Assembly (NCBI GenBank): GCA_035274465.1
Contig: DATEOF010000195.1
Coordinates: 1-64,000 of the forward strand
DNA length: 64,000 nt
Direction: 5' to 3'
Origin: JADGRF01 sp035274465
GTDB lineage: Bacteria; Myxococcota_A; Polyangia; Polyangiales; JAFGIB01
Shown: positions 52,064-60,543 of the stretch, piece after piece
Layout of the letters: every line of letters begins with the position of its first letter
How positions within the stretch are numbered: the first letter of the stretch is position 1
Notes under the pieces: generated by a model
Databases searched by the model: none
Told to the model about the DNA's origin: nothing
The model's input: the letters and a program-made list of their open reading frames with translations, nothing else
Made by a program: the position numbers and the translations under genes

Positions 52064-53098
52064 ATGCGCCGATCGAAGTCCATCTACAATGGGCGCGTCA
52101 GGGGCGCTACTGCGCACGGGTCGAATTCCCCCTGCATCCGCGCATGTTACGCCTGTGGCGCCGCGGGTGTATGGGCCAAGGTACTCGGCGGTTTGTCGTT
52201 GGTTACTTGTTTGTATGTTGTTGGTTGTTCCGCAGAATCCAAGCTCCGCAAAGCGGGCAAGACTCCCTACGTGCGCTGCGTGGCTGGTCCGGTACCTGAA
52301 GCGCGCACGCTGCGGGCGGGTCCGTGGACGTTCGTGATCGAGCAGCGAATTTTGCGAGTGGAGGGGCCCGCGCGGCCGATGCGCGTGGCCGCGTTGTCGG
52401 CGCCGGGCTTCAGCGGCGCGCCGGGTTCGGACGCGTTGGCCCGAGTGCGCGCGGCGGAGGCAGACCTGCTGATCTTGCTCGGCGGGGTGGGCGAAGGTGC
52501 GACCGCGGCCACGGCCACGATCCAGGCGCTCGCCAGCCTGTCGACCCCCAGCTTGATCGTGCTCGGGGGCCGCGACACCTGGGCGGCCCATGAAAAGGCG
52601 TTCGAGGACTTGCCGGCCGCGGCTCGCATCATCGATGGTACGGTTCTGCGCGGCATCCGTATCGGCTCGAATACCTTCGTGCCCCTGCCGGGCGCCGAGC
52701 TGGGCAGGTACGCGGTCCAGGACGCGGCCTGTGGCTTCGACCGAGAGGACCTCGAGGCCGCAGCGCAGGAGCTCGGCCCGGCACGACCGGGCGAAACGCG
52801 TTGGCTTTTGAGCTGGCAGGCGCCCGCCAAGCTAGGCGGAGCGGAGGGCCCCCAGAGCGCTACAGGCATTCCCCTGGGCAGCGCGCTGGTCGCCAGCTTC
52901 GGCGAGAAAGTCGGCGCCCGCGGCGGCCTCTACGCCTGGCCCAACGACGAGGTGGCGCTTCCGGCCGGCGGCAACCTGGGGCTGACGGCTGTCCCCCGCC
53001 TGTTCGGCCCTCGCCGAGAGACCACGAGCGGCGCGCTCGCGAGCAACGCCCTGCTCCTGCTCGAAGTCGGTGCAAATGGCGTAAATGTCGTCATGTGA
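52064..53098 (+). CDS. lipoprotein with degenerate calcineurin-like phosphoesterase fold
   Basis: 344 residues if ATG 52064 is used. The signal region is unusual: a hydrophobic stretch (LGGLSLVTCLYVVGC) ends at a lipobox about 55 residues in, so the true start may be a later TTG. The body has RVAALSAPG, ADLLILLGGVGEG, SLIVLGGRDTWAAHEKAF, where GGRD takes the place of the GNHD metal motif, and TFVPLPG. The layout of a metallophosphoesterase without most of its metal ligands. Function unknown. A repeat copy begins 11 bp after the stop. Confidence 0.65.
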   Translation: MRRSKSIYNGRVRGATAHGSNSPCIRACYACGAAGVWAKVLGGLSLVTCLYVVGCSAESKLRKAGKTPYVRCVAGPVPEARTLRAGPWTFVIEQRILRVEGPARPMRVAALSAPGFSGAPGSDALARVRAAEADLLILLGGVGEGATAATATIQALASLSTPSLIVLGGRDTWAAHEKAFEDLPAAARIIDGTVLRGIRIGSNTFVPLPGAELGRYAVQDAACGFDREDLEAAAQELGPARPGETRWLLSWQAPAKLGGAEGPQSATGIPLGSALVASFGEKVGARGGLYAWPNDEVALPAGGNLGLTAVPRLFGPRRETTSGALASNALLLLEVGANGVNVVM

Positions 53099-53108
53099 CG
53101 GCCAACCG

Positions 53109-53177
53109 GGAGCCGCCGCGCAGCGCCGGCGACCGATAGTCATAGGAAGGGTCGCGCCCGTGGGCGCGAGCCTTGCG
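53109..53177 (-). repeat. two-hairpin dispersed repeat, copy 4 (intergenic)
   Basis: Reverse orientation, 69 bp, between the phosphoesterase-like lipoprotein gene and yceD. More diverged than the others: loop CCCGTGGG pairs perfectly in TCGCGCCC/GGGCGCGA, and the outer end has changed (CCTTGC for CCTTCC). As copy 1, it directly follows a stop codon on the plus strand. Confidence 0.85.
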
Positions 53178-53266
53178 GGTGCGTTGACTTCGCCGGGGGC
53201 GCATACCATAGTCCGCACCCCTTTTAGGGGCGGGTTTCGCGCGCTTGTGCGAAGCCGCCGCGGGCC

Positions 53267-53851
53267 ATGTCCGAGTTTTCGCTGCTGATCCACGACATCG
53301 ATGAGAGCGGCAAGAGTTACGAGTTCGAGCTGACGCCGAGTTGGCTCGAGACCACTCTGGCCGATGCTCAGCTGCGTCCGGATCCGAATGCGCCGCAGGG
53401 CTCGTTGCGCGTGCACGCGCAAAAGAATGACCCAGACGAGTATCTGGTGGACGGCCACGTGCAGGCCGCGCTGGTCACGGAGTGCGGACGCTGCCTCGGT
53501 GTCGCGACCGTGCCGGTCGATACGCGCTTCACGTCATTGTTCAGCCGCGGCGCAGGCCAAGCCGGGTCCGAGGGCTCGGGCGCGGAGCACGAGCTCGACG
53601 ACGAAGATGACGACGAGCTGTCGCGCGAGACGTTCAGCGGCAACGCCATCGTGCTGGACCCGCTGATCCGCGAGTACCTCGTGCTCGAGGTCCCCATGCA
53701 ACCACTTTGCTCGCCGGACTGTAAGGGCATCGCCGTGCCCAAGCACGTGCGTCCGCCCGAAGATGTCTTCGGTCCGAGCGATGCCAAGGTCGATCCCAGG
53801 CTTGCGCCTTTGCTACGACTGCGAGACAAAATCCCGCCCAACAAGGAGTGA
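53267..53851 (+). CDS. DUF177 (YceD) family protein
   Basis: 194 residues. Family marks: LVDGHVQAALVTECGRCLGVATVPVD with the C-x2-C pair, an acidic central stretch (GAEHELDDEDDDELS) and LDPLIREYLVLEVPMQPLCSPDCKG. YceD is encoded next to rpmF in most bacteria and has been linked to 23S rRNA/ribosome assembly and to the fatty-acid genes by position. It starts the plus-strand run yceD-rpmF-fabH-fabG-acpP-fabF. Stop is 4 bp before the rpmF GTG. Confidence 0.93.
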   Translation: MSEFSLLIHDIDESGKSYEFELTPSWLETTLADAQLRPDPNAPQGSLRVHAQKNDPDEYLVDGHVQAALVTECGRCLGVATVPVDTRFTSLFSRGAGQAGSEGSGAEHELDDEDDDELSRETFSGNAIVLDPLIREYLVLEVPMQPLCSPDCKGIAVPKHVRPPEDVFGPSDAKVDPRLAPLLRLRDKIPPNKE

Positions 53852-53855
53852 CACG

Positions 53856-54050
53856 GTGGCCGTTCCCAAGCGTCGAAAGAGCCGATCCGAGCGCGACAAG
53901 CGTCGCGCGAACCACGATAAAGTGACTGCACCCAACGTCGTGCCCTGCCCGAAATGTGGCGAGGTCATGCTGCCGCACCGCGTGTGCGGGAGCTGCGGGC
54001 ATTACAAGGGTCGCAAGGTCGTCGACAAGGGCGACGAAGCGCAGGCGTAA
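53856..54050 (+). CDS. rpmF: 50S ribosomal protein L32
   Basis: 64 residues from GTG 53856 with AAGGAG upstream. Starts MAVPKRRKSRSERDKRRANH and has the zinc ribbon CPKCGEVMLPHRVCGSCG, so it is the Zn-binding (C+) form, with all four Cys. Component of the large subunit. Lies between yceD and fabH; the usual plsX that follows rpmF is missing. Confidence 0.96.
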   Translation: MAVPKRRKSRSERDKRRANHDKVTAPNVVPCPKCGEVMLPHRVCGSCGHYKGRKVVDKGDEAQA

Positions 54051-54062
54051 GGCGCAAGCGTT

Positions 54063-55067
54063 GTGACCCGAACCGATCGACAACCCGCCGCGCGCATCCT
54101 GGGCACCGGTCACTATCTTCCCGCGACGGTTCGCACGAACCGCGATCTCGAGAAGATAATCGACACGTCCGACGAGTGGATCGCCTCGCGCACCGGCATC
54201 CGCCAGCGCCACGTCGCGGCGGAGAGCGAAGCGTCGAGCGACATGGCCACGCACGCCTCACGGCGCGCGCTCGAGGCGGCGGGTATCTCGGCCAAGGATC
54301 TGGATCTGATCGTGGTCGGCACGATCAGTCCCGACATGCCGATGCCGTCGACGGCGATGTTCGTGCAGCGAAACCTCGGTGCACGGCGCGATTGTCCCGG
54401 GTTCGATCTCTCGGCCGCGTGCGCCGGCTTCATCTATGGCCTGAGTATCGCGGATAACTTCGTGCGCAGTGGTCAAGCGCGCTACGTGCTCGTGGTCGGC
54501 GTGGAACTGCTCAGTCGGCTCGTGGACTGGAGCGATCGATCGACGTGCGTATTGTTCGGTGACGGCGCCGGTGCTGCGGTCATCGGCCCGGCCAGCGGCG
54601 ATGGCCGTGGCTTGTTCTCGACGCACATCTATGCCGACGGCTCGAAGATCGAGTCCCTCTACATCCCCGGAGGTGGCTCACGCACGCCACCCAGTGAAGA
54701 AATGCTGCGCGCAAAACAGCATTTGGTGCACATGACGGGGAAAGATGTCTTTCGCTACGCCGTGCGTGGCCTTAGTTCCTCCGTACGAACTGCGCTGGAG
54801 GCCAACGGCCTGCCACCGGAGGAAGTCGACTGGGTCATTCCGCACCAGGCCAACATTCGCATCCTGGAAGCCGTCCAGAAACGAACCGGCATTCCGATGG
54901 AACGCTTCTTCATCAACATCGATCAAACCGCGAACACCTCGAGTGCGTCCGTCCCGATTGCGCTCGACCAGGCCGCGCGCGCAGGCAAGCTGCAAGCCGG
55001 ACAATCGTTGGTGTTTTGTGCGCTGGGCGGGGGGATCGCCTGGGGCAGCGCGCTCGTTCGATGGTAG
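54063..55067 (+). CDS. fabH: 3-oxoacyl-ACP synthase III
   Basis: 334 residues from GTG 54063, 12 bp after rpmF. Condenses acetyl-CoA with malonyl-ACP to start fatty-acid synthesis. Catalytic triad: Cys120 (SAACAGF), His261 (IPHQANIRI) and Asn291 (QTANTSSAS). SRTGIRQRHVA and the dimer motifs are typical. First of the fab genes in the cluster. Length and motifs are complete. Confidence 0.96.
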   Translation: MTRTDRQPAARILGTGHYLPATVRTNRDLEKIIDTSDEWIASRTGIRQRHVAAESEASSDMATHASRRALEAAGISAKDLDLIVVGTISPDMPMPSTAMFVQRNLGARRDCPGFDLSAACAGFIYGLSIADNFVRSGQARYVLVVGVELLSRLVDWSDRSTCVLFGDGAGAAVIGPASGDGRGLFSTHIYADGSKIESLYIPGGGSRTPPSEEMLRAKQHLVHMTGKDVFRYAVRGLSSSVRTALEANGLPPEEVDWVIPHQANIRILEAVQKRTGIPMERFFINIDQTANTSSASVPIALDQAARAGKLQAGQSLVFCALGGGIAWGSALVRW

Positions 55068-55093
55068 ACGGGTAGCAACAAGGAGAGGGGACG

Positions 55094-55840
55094 ATGTTTA
55101 GACTCGATGGAAAGGTAGCGGTCATCACAGGGGGATTCCGCGGCCTGGGCCGCTCCATGGCGCAGGCGCTCGGCAATGCCGGCGCGTACGTGGTCGCCGC
55201 GGATGTGCTGCCCGAGGACGTGGGTCAGGAGACGCTGCGCCTGCTGTCCGAAAGCGGGGGTAAGGGCGAGCTCAAGCGCCTGGATGTGACCCATGGCGAG
55301 CAGGTGGACGAGGCGCTGAAGGAGCTGCACAAGCGCCTGGGCAGGCTGGACATCGTCGTCAACAACGCCGGCATCGCGCGCGACAACCTATTGTTGCGTG
55401 TGTCGGATGAAGACATACAGAAGACATTTGCCGTTAACGTCACCGGCGCTATCAACTGTGCGCGCTCCGCGGTGCGTCTCATGATGCGTGCAAAGACCGG
55501 TCGCATCATCAATCTCGCGAGCGTCGTCGCGGAGCTCGGCAATCCGGGTCAAACGGTTTACTCCGCATCCAAGGCTGCTTTGATCGGCTTGACGAAGACG
55601 CTGGCTCGGGAGTACGCCTCGCGCGGCATCACGGTCAACGCCGTGGCGCCCGGCTTCATCGACACCGACATGACCAAGAATCTGCCGGAGGATGCGAAGA
55701 AGTACATGATCGAGCAAATCCCGCTGGCGCGCATCGGTAAGCCGGAAGATGTCGCAGCAGCGGTGCTATTCCTGTGCACCGACGAGGCGTCGTACATCAC
55801 AGGCCAAGTGCTGCGCGTGAACGGGGGGATGTACGTGTAG
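55094..55840 (+). CDS. fabG: 3-oxoacyl-ACP reductase
   Basis: 248 residues, the FabG length. NADPH-dependent reduction of 3-oxoacyl-ACP. Rossmann motif TGGFRGLGRS (12-21, GxxxGLG type), NNAGIARDN, and the catalytic Ser-Tyr-Lys set (LASVV, VYSASKAAL). The C-terminus YITGQVLRVNGGMYV is standard. AGGAG before the ATG. 26 bp after fabH. Confidence 0.96.
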   Translation: MFRLDGKVAVITGGFRGLGRSMAQALGNAGAYVVAADVLPEDVGQETLRLLSESGGKGELKRLDVTHGEQVDEALKELHKRLGRLDIVVNNAGIARDNLLLRVSDEDIQKTFAVNVTGAINCARSAVRLMMRAKTGRIINLASVVAELGNPGQTVYSASKAALIGLTKTLAREYASRGITVNAVAPGFIDTDMTKNLPEDAKKYMIEQIPLARIGKPEDVAAAVLFLCTDEASYITGQVLRVNGGMYV

Positions 55841-55905
55841 TTCGAAGTTTCTGAAGTTGGTCGTCAGCTTACGAGTACCAAGTTGCACCCTTTTGGAGGG
55901 GTTGG

Positions 55906-56139
55906 ATGGATATCGCGCAGAAGGTTAAGGAAATCGTCGCACAACAGCTGGATGTCGACATCGCGGAAGTGAAGGACGAAGCTCAGTTCATCGAAGATCT
56001 GGGAGCCGATTCGCTGGCGATCGTGGAACTGGTGTTGGCGTTCGAGGAGCAGTTCGAGATCGACATCCCCGACGAGGACACCGAGAAAATCGGCACCGTA
56101 GGCGACGCGATTAAGTACATCCAAGAACACGTCAAATAG
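55906..56139 (+). CDS. acpP: acyl carrier protein
   Basis: 77 residues, acidic, with the phosphopantetheine site LGADSLAIVEL at Ser36. Carries growing acyl chains for the Fab enzymes. GGAGGGG directly upstream of the ATG is a strong ribosome site, in keeping with the protein's abundance. Between fabG (65 bp) and fabF (106 bp). Confidence 0.97.
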   Translation: MDIAQKVKEIVAQQLDVDIAEVKDEAQFIEDLGADSLAIVELVLAFEEQFEIDIPDEDTEKIGTVGDAIKYIQEHVK

Positions 56140-56245
56140 AGACTTGAGCTTGGGCGGGGCGCTGTCGCTGGCCGGTGGGGCCTCTCAGTTATCAACTCTG
56201 ACGTGAGGTTTGGGGCGGGCTTTTCGTCGTCCCTGCAAGGGTGAC

Positions 56246-57490
56246 ATGCGAAGGGTAGTCATCACGGGTGTTGGAACGGTTAGTCCCTGCGGCAGCGATA
56301 CGGGAAGTACGTGGCGAGCGCTTCGCGAGGGTAAGAGCGGCATCGGTCCCATTACGGCATTCGACGCGACTGGTTACGCGACGACCATCGCGGGCGAATG
56401 CCGGACGTTCGATCCCGAGAAGTACATCGAGAAAAAGCGGCTGCGCGAAGGTGACCGCTTCATCCACCTCGCCATCGCGGCCAGTCAATTGGCCGTCGAT
56501 GACGCTGGGATCGCGAATCTGAGCGACGAATCGAAGGAGGTCACGGGCACCTTCATCGGCGTCGGTATGTGCGGCCTGATGATGATCGAGGCTCAGGCGC
56601 GCGTGTTGTTCGAGAAGGGCCCGCGGCGCATGACGCCGTACTTCATCCCTGCGTCGATCACGAATCTGGCTCCCGGCAACGTCTCGATCCGTTTTGGCTT
56701 CCAGGGCCCGAGTTACACGACCACCAGTGCGTGCAGCTCGGGTGCCCACGCCATCGGTGAAGCCTTTCGTTGGATCTCGCGCGGCGACCTCGAGTTCGCC
56801 GTCGCGGGCGGATCCGAGGCCGCGATCACCGGCCTCGGCATCGGCGGCTTCAACGCCATGCGCGCGCTCTCCAAGCGCAACGACGAGCCCGAGAAGGCCA
56901 GTCGACCCTACGATCGCGACCGCGATGGCTTCGTGATGGCCGAGGGCGCCGGGATCCTGATCCTGGAAGAGCGCGAGGCCGCGATCAAACGCGGCGCGAA
57001 GATCTACGCCGAGATCCTCGGCTACGGCGCCACCGCCGACGCCTTCCACCTGACGCAACCGTCGCCCGAAGGCGAGGGCGCGCAGCGCGCGATGCGCGCG
57101 GCCTTGAAGGATGCCAAGCTCAACGCGAGCGACGTGGACTACCTGAACGCGCATGGCACCTCGACCGACGCGGGCGACATCACCGAGCTCGTCGCGATCG
57201 AAAAAGTCTTCGGCGCCCACGCCAAGTCTGGGCTGCTGATCTCGAGCACCAAGTCGATGACCGGCCACTTGCTGGGAGCCGCGGGCGGGCTCGAGGCGGC
57301 GATCTCGGTGCTCGCGCTCCACGACGGCATCGTGCCGCCGACGATCAACCTGGATAATCCGGACGAGGCGGCTGCGGGCTACGACCTCGTGCCGCATCAC
57401 GCGCGGCAAAAGAAGATCAAAGTCGCTCTCTCCAACTCCTTCGGTTTTGGTGGCACCAACGTCGCGTTGGTGTTCAAGCGCCATGAGTGA
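56246..57490 (+). CDS. fabF: 3-oxoacyl-ACP synthase II
   Basis: 414 residues from ATG 56246. Elongating condensing enzyme. Cys163 (TTSACSSGAHAIG), His303 (NAHGTSTDAGD) and His341 (MTGHLLGAAGG) form the active site. The N-terminus MRRVVITGVGTVSPCGSDTG is family-typical. Its stop overlaps the start of rpiB (ATGAGTGA), coupling fatty-acid and pentose genes. Confidence 0.96.
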   Translation: MRRVVITGVGTVSPCGSDTGSTWRALREGKSGIGPITAFDATGYATTIAGECRTFDPEKYIEKKRLREGDRFIHLAIAASQLAVDDAGIANLSDESKEVTGTFIGVGMCGLMMIEAQARVLFEKGPRRMTPYFIPASITNLAPGNVSIRFGFQGPSYTTTSACSSGAHAIGEAFRWISRGDLEFAVAGGSEAAITGLGIGGFNAMRALSKRNDEPEKASRPYDRDRDGFVMAEGAGILILEEREAAIKRGAKIYAEILGYGATADAFHLTQPSPEGEGAQRAMRAALKDAKLNASDVDYLNAHGTSTDAGDITELVAIEKVFGAHAKSGLLISSTKSMTGHLLGAAGGLEAAISVLALHDGIVPPTINLDNPDEAAAGYDLVPHHARQKKIKVALSNSFGFGGTNVALVFKRHE

Positions 57491-57932
57491 TACCTCCGGC
57501 AAATCGCTCGCGCTCGGCTCGGATCACGCGGGCTACGGGCTCAAGGAATCACTCAAGAAGGCCCTGCAGTCGTGGGGTGTCGCGTTCGAGGACCTCGGTA
57601 CCTTCGACGAGACGTCCACGGACTACCCCGACTACGCGCACAAGGTCGCGGCGGGTATCGCGGCCGGTAAGTACCCGCTGGGCGTGCTGGTTTGCGGCAC
57701 GGGCCTGGGCGTAGCGATGACGGCGAACCGGCACGCCGGCGTCCGCGCCGCGCCCTGCACCGACCCCTACGCGGCGCGCATGACGCGCGCGCACAACGAC
57801 GCCAACGTGCTCTGCCTCGGCTCGCGCATCGTCGGCCCGGGCTTGGCCGAGGACATCTTGCGGGCGTTTCTCGACGGCAAGTTCGAAGGCGGCCGCCACG
57901 CGAAGCGCGTCGAGAAGATCGAGAAGCCGTGA
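57483..57932 (+). CDS. rpiB: ribose-5-phosphate isomerase B
   Basis: 149 residues from ATG 57483. Interconverts ribose-5-phosphate and ribulose-5-phosphate. SDHAGYGLKESLK near 14-26, Cys in VCGTGLGVAMTANR (about 72) as catalytic base, and the DPYAARMTRAHNDANVLCLG segment. Overlaps the fabF stop and its own stop overlaps the GTG of the next small gene, so the three form one translation chain. The usual partner glyA is not adjacent. Confidence 0.94.
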   Translation: MSDTSGKSLALGSDHAGYGLKESLKKALQSWGVAFEDLGTFDETSTDYPDYAHKVAAGIAAGKYPLGVLVCGTGLGVAMTANRHAGVRAAPCTDPYAARMTRAHNDANVLCLGSRIVGPGLAEDILRAFLDGKFEGGRHAKRVEKIEKP

Positions 57933-58126
57933 AGATCGAACAGGACGCAACGTTTCGGGAGCAACGCGAACGCTACCGTTTGCGTTTCAACTGCGAGCAC
58001 TGCGCCCTGTTCGACGACGAGCACGAACGCTGCGCGCACGGCTACCCCACGACCGAGCATCGCGAGCAGCACTACCGCGACCCGAACGCACGCGTCGTGT
58101 TCTGCAAGCACTTCGAGCTCAGCTGA
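57929..58126 (+). CDS. small Cys/His-rich protein
   Basis: 65 residues from GTG 57929 (GTGA overlap with the rpiB stop). Contains CEHCALFDDEHERCAHGYP, three Cys and several His, and a further FCKHFEL near the end: a likely zinc-knuckle of the C-x2-C...C...C type. No signal peptide, so cytosolic. Resembles short uncharacterised zinc-ribbon proteins seen beside rpiB/glyA in myxobacteria only in layout; I do not recognise a named family. Its end overlaps the convergent M18 gene by 8 bp. Confidence 0.7.
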   Translation: MKIEQDATFREQRERYRLRFNCEHCALFDDEHERCAHGYPTTEHREQHYRDPNARVVFCKHFELS

Positions 58127-59489
58127 AGAAGCGCTCCAGCACACGCGCCAGATGGCCGACGTCCTTGGTGCCGGTCATCTCGCGGATCGAGTGCATCGAC
58201 AGCAGCGGGTTTCCGACGTCGACCGTGGCAAGCCCGATCTGCCCGGCGGTGATCGGCCCGATGGTGCTGCCGCAGGGCAGGTCGCTGCGCACGACGTAGT
58301 GCTGTAGCGGCACTTCGGCCTGCTGGCACAGCTGCACGAAGCGCGCGGCGCTCAGGCCGTCGGTCGCGTACGACTGGTTGACGTTGCTCTTCAGCACCGG
58401 GCCTCCGCCCAACACCGGCGCGTGGTTGGGCTCGTGCCGATCCGCGTAGTTCGGGTGAATCGCGTGCGCCATGTCGGCCGAGATCAAGAACGACCGCGCG
58501 ATCGCGCGCGCGAAGGCTTCGGGATCGCGGTCATCGTCGGCGGAGCCGCCGCGCAGCGCCGGCGACCGATTGTCATCGGAAGGGTCGCGCGCATCAGGCG
58601 CGAGCCTTCTGGCGTAGGTGATGCGCTCGAGCAGCTGGCGCAAGAAAGGCGAGGCGGCGCCGTGCGCGCTGCGGCTGCCGACTTCTTCGTGGTCGTAGAG
58701 GGCGATCACGCGCGTCGCGGCGACCCCGCGCGGCGACTTCGCCAATGCGGTGACGGCGGCGAAACAACTCGCGAGGTTGTCGAGGCGCGCGGACTGGATG
58801 AACTCGCCGTTGACCCCCGAGACCGTCGCCCCCTGCACGTCGTAGAGCGAGAGGTCCCAGCCGAGGATGGCTTCAGGCGCGGTCGGCGTGCCGCGCGCCG
58901 CCAGCTCACGCGCGAGGAGCTCACGAAGAGACTCGCCGTCTTCGCTGGCGAGGCCGATGATTGGCGCGAGATGAGCCTGCGCGTTCAGCACCAAGCCCTC
59001 GCTGTTGACGTTGCGGTTGAGGTGGATCGCGAGGTTCGGAATGCGCAAAAGCGGGCGCCCCAGGTCGATCAGCAGCGTGCGCGGCGCACCGCGCCCATCG
59101 TTCACGCTGACACGGCCGGCCAACGAGAGGTCCCGATCCAACCACGTCGTCAGCAGTACGCCGCCGTAAGCTTCCACGGCCAACTGCCGGTAGCCGTGAC
59201 GACTTACGTCAGGGCTTGGCTTGATGCGCAAGTTGGGTGAATCGGTATGCGCGCCGATCAGCAGGAAGCCTGCTTCCGAGGGTTGCTTTTCGCCACACAC
59301 GAAGGCGACCAAGCTCGAGTCTGCGCGTATTACGTAGGCCCGCGTGCCGGGTGCGAGCTGCCAGGGCTCGTGCTCCGCGAGCGCGACGAAGCCGGCGTCA
59401 CGCAACAGACGCGCGCTCTCGGCGGCGGCATGGAATGGTGTGGGAGAAGCATCCAGGTACGAGATGAGGGAAGCGGCGGGTTCGGTCAT
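58119..59489 (-). CDS. M18 family aspartyl aminopeptidase with in-frame palindromic repeat
   Basis: 456 residues from ATG 59487-59489 (an ATG at 59513 adds eight). Removes N-terminal acidic residues from peptides. Metal and catalytic residues are all present: His81 (IGAHTDSPNL), Asp237 (SARLDNL), Glu268-Glu269 (DHEEVGS), Asp339 (ISADMAHA) and a late His (LLSMHSIREM). Residues 294-316 (RRLAPDARDPSDDNRSPALR onward) come from a copy of the 69 bp dispersed repeat; without it the length falls to the usual bacterial M18 size near 430. The insert sits in the loop before ARSFLISADMAHA, away from the active site. Confidence 0.93.
   Translation of the reverse strand: MTEPAASLISYLDASPTPFHAAAESARLLRDAGFVALAEHEPWQLAPGTRAYVIRADSSLVAFVCGEKQPSEAGFLLIGAHTDSPNLRIKPSPDVSRHGYRQLAVEAYGGVLLTTWLDRDLSLAGRVSVNDGRGAPRTLLIDLGRPLLRIPNLAIHLNRNVNSEGLVLNAQAHLAPIIGLASEDGESLRELLARELAARGTPTAPEAILGWDLSLYDVQGATVSGVNGEFIQSARLDNLASCFAAVTALAKSPRGVAATRVIALYDHEEVGSRSAHGAASPFLRQLLERITYARRLAPDARDPSDDNRSPALRGGSADDDRDPEAFARAIARSFLISADMAHAIHPNYADRHEPNHAPVLGGGPVLKSNVNQSYATDGLSAARFVQLCQQAEVPLQHYVVRSDLPCGSTIGPITAGQIGLATVDVGNPLLSMHSIREMTGTKDVGHLARVLERFFS
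58542..58610 (-). repeat. two-hairpin dispersed repeat, copy 5 (in frame in M18 gene)
   Basis: 69 bp in reverse orientation on the plus strand, thus sense for the minus-strand gene. It is read in exactly the same frame as copy 2, giving RLAPDARDPSDDNRSPALRG. Loop base changes keep the stem GGAAGG...CCTTCC-like pairing apart from one outer pair. Confidence 0.92.
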
Positions 59490-59581
59490 GGGCGCTGCGC
59501 CTAGTTTCGCCATGAGCCACGATGCTGTACAAGGCGAAGCCACTCGGACACCGCCGGCCACGGCTCCTTCGGAGGAACGAC

Positions 59582-60391
59582 ATGGGAAGTATTACCGCGC
59601 TGCTCTTGGCCACACCGATCTTCGGTTTGACCTTGCACGCTCCGCTCGTGTTCCCGGACGCCGAGCTCAGCTCGAGTCCGAGGAGTGGCTACGAAGCCGA
59701 TCTGTCTGCCAAGGCAGTCGCGTTCGAAGCCTACGCCGCCAAAGACGACGACGACGAGGACAAGGCCGACGCTGACGCCGACGCGGCCACCGCCACCGAG
59801 CAGACCGCCAAGCCCGCCAAGGCCAAGAAGGCGAAGAGCGCGGCCGACGAGGAGTACACGCAGGAGATCAAACGCCGCAACAGCATCGCGGGCATCCACC
59901 GGGTGTTCGGTGTAGCGACCTGGGCGGCGATGACGCTCACGCTGGCCGCGGGTATGATCGACTACTACAACTTGTACGGCTTCGGCGCCGGCATCGGGGA
60001 CAACCCGTGCGTCCAAGGCTCGGCGGCGTTCGGCGACGACTTCGGATGCCGCGGTGGGATCCGTACGATCAAATCCGCGTTGGCGTACACGACCACCGCG
60101 CTCTACGCGACCACGTTTACCCTGTCTTTGATGATGCCGGATCCGGACGACCTGGCTTCCGGCAAAGGCGAGTTCGCCAGCACATTGCGGCTGCACAAGA
60201 CGCTGCGCTGGGTTCACTTCGGCGGCATGGTCGCGCAGATCGCGCTCGGCTTGTTGGTCGCCAGCCGCGTCGGTGGGCTGGATCGAGCCAACGATTACGG
60301 CACCCTGCAAGCGCTCGCGACCGTCCACATGGGTCTGGGCTTGGTCACCTGGGGAGCCCTAACTTGGGCTGGTGCGCTGATGACGTTTTGA
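59582..60391 (+). CDS. four-helix membrane protein with conserved His, cytochrome b561-like
   Basis: 269 residues from ATG 59582 with GGAGGAACG upstream. Signal peptide (SITALLLATPIFGLTLHAP), an Asp/Ala/Lys-rich linker with KPAKAKKAKSA (70-95), then four helices. His residues in GIHRVFGVATW, RLHKTLRWVHFGGMVAQIAL and ATVHMGLGLVTWG lie in or at the helix ends, the arrangement of a di-heme b561-type core. Two Cys (DNPCVQG, FGCRGG) lie in the periplasmic loop. Redox role is an inference from the His pattern; no donor genes nearby. Confidence 0.72.
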   Translation: MGSITALLLATPIFGLTLHAPLVFPDAELSSSPRSGYEADLSAKAVAFEAYAAKDDDDEDKADADADAATATEQTAKPAKAKKAKSAADEEYTQEIKRRNSIAGIHRVFGVATWAAMTLTLAAGMIDYYNLYGFGAGIGDNPCVQGSAAFGDDFGCRGGIRTIKSALAYTTTALYATTFTLSLMMPDPDDLASGKGEFASTLRLHKTLRWVHFGGMVAQIALGLLVASRVGGLDRANDYGTLQALATVHMGLGLVTWGALTWAGALMTF

Positions 60392-60543
60392 GCGCACGCG
60401 GCTGCGGGCTTCGCGCAATTGCCTAACGATTCTAGGCTTGCACCGAAGCCTGCCGGATCAGTACCATCGCTTGCAGCCGGTCCGCGGGATGGCGTGCAGC
60501 CCACGCGGTGTGGGTGCTTTGCGTGGCGCAGACTCGAACCGAC

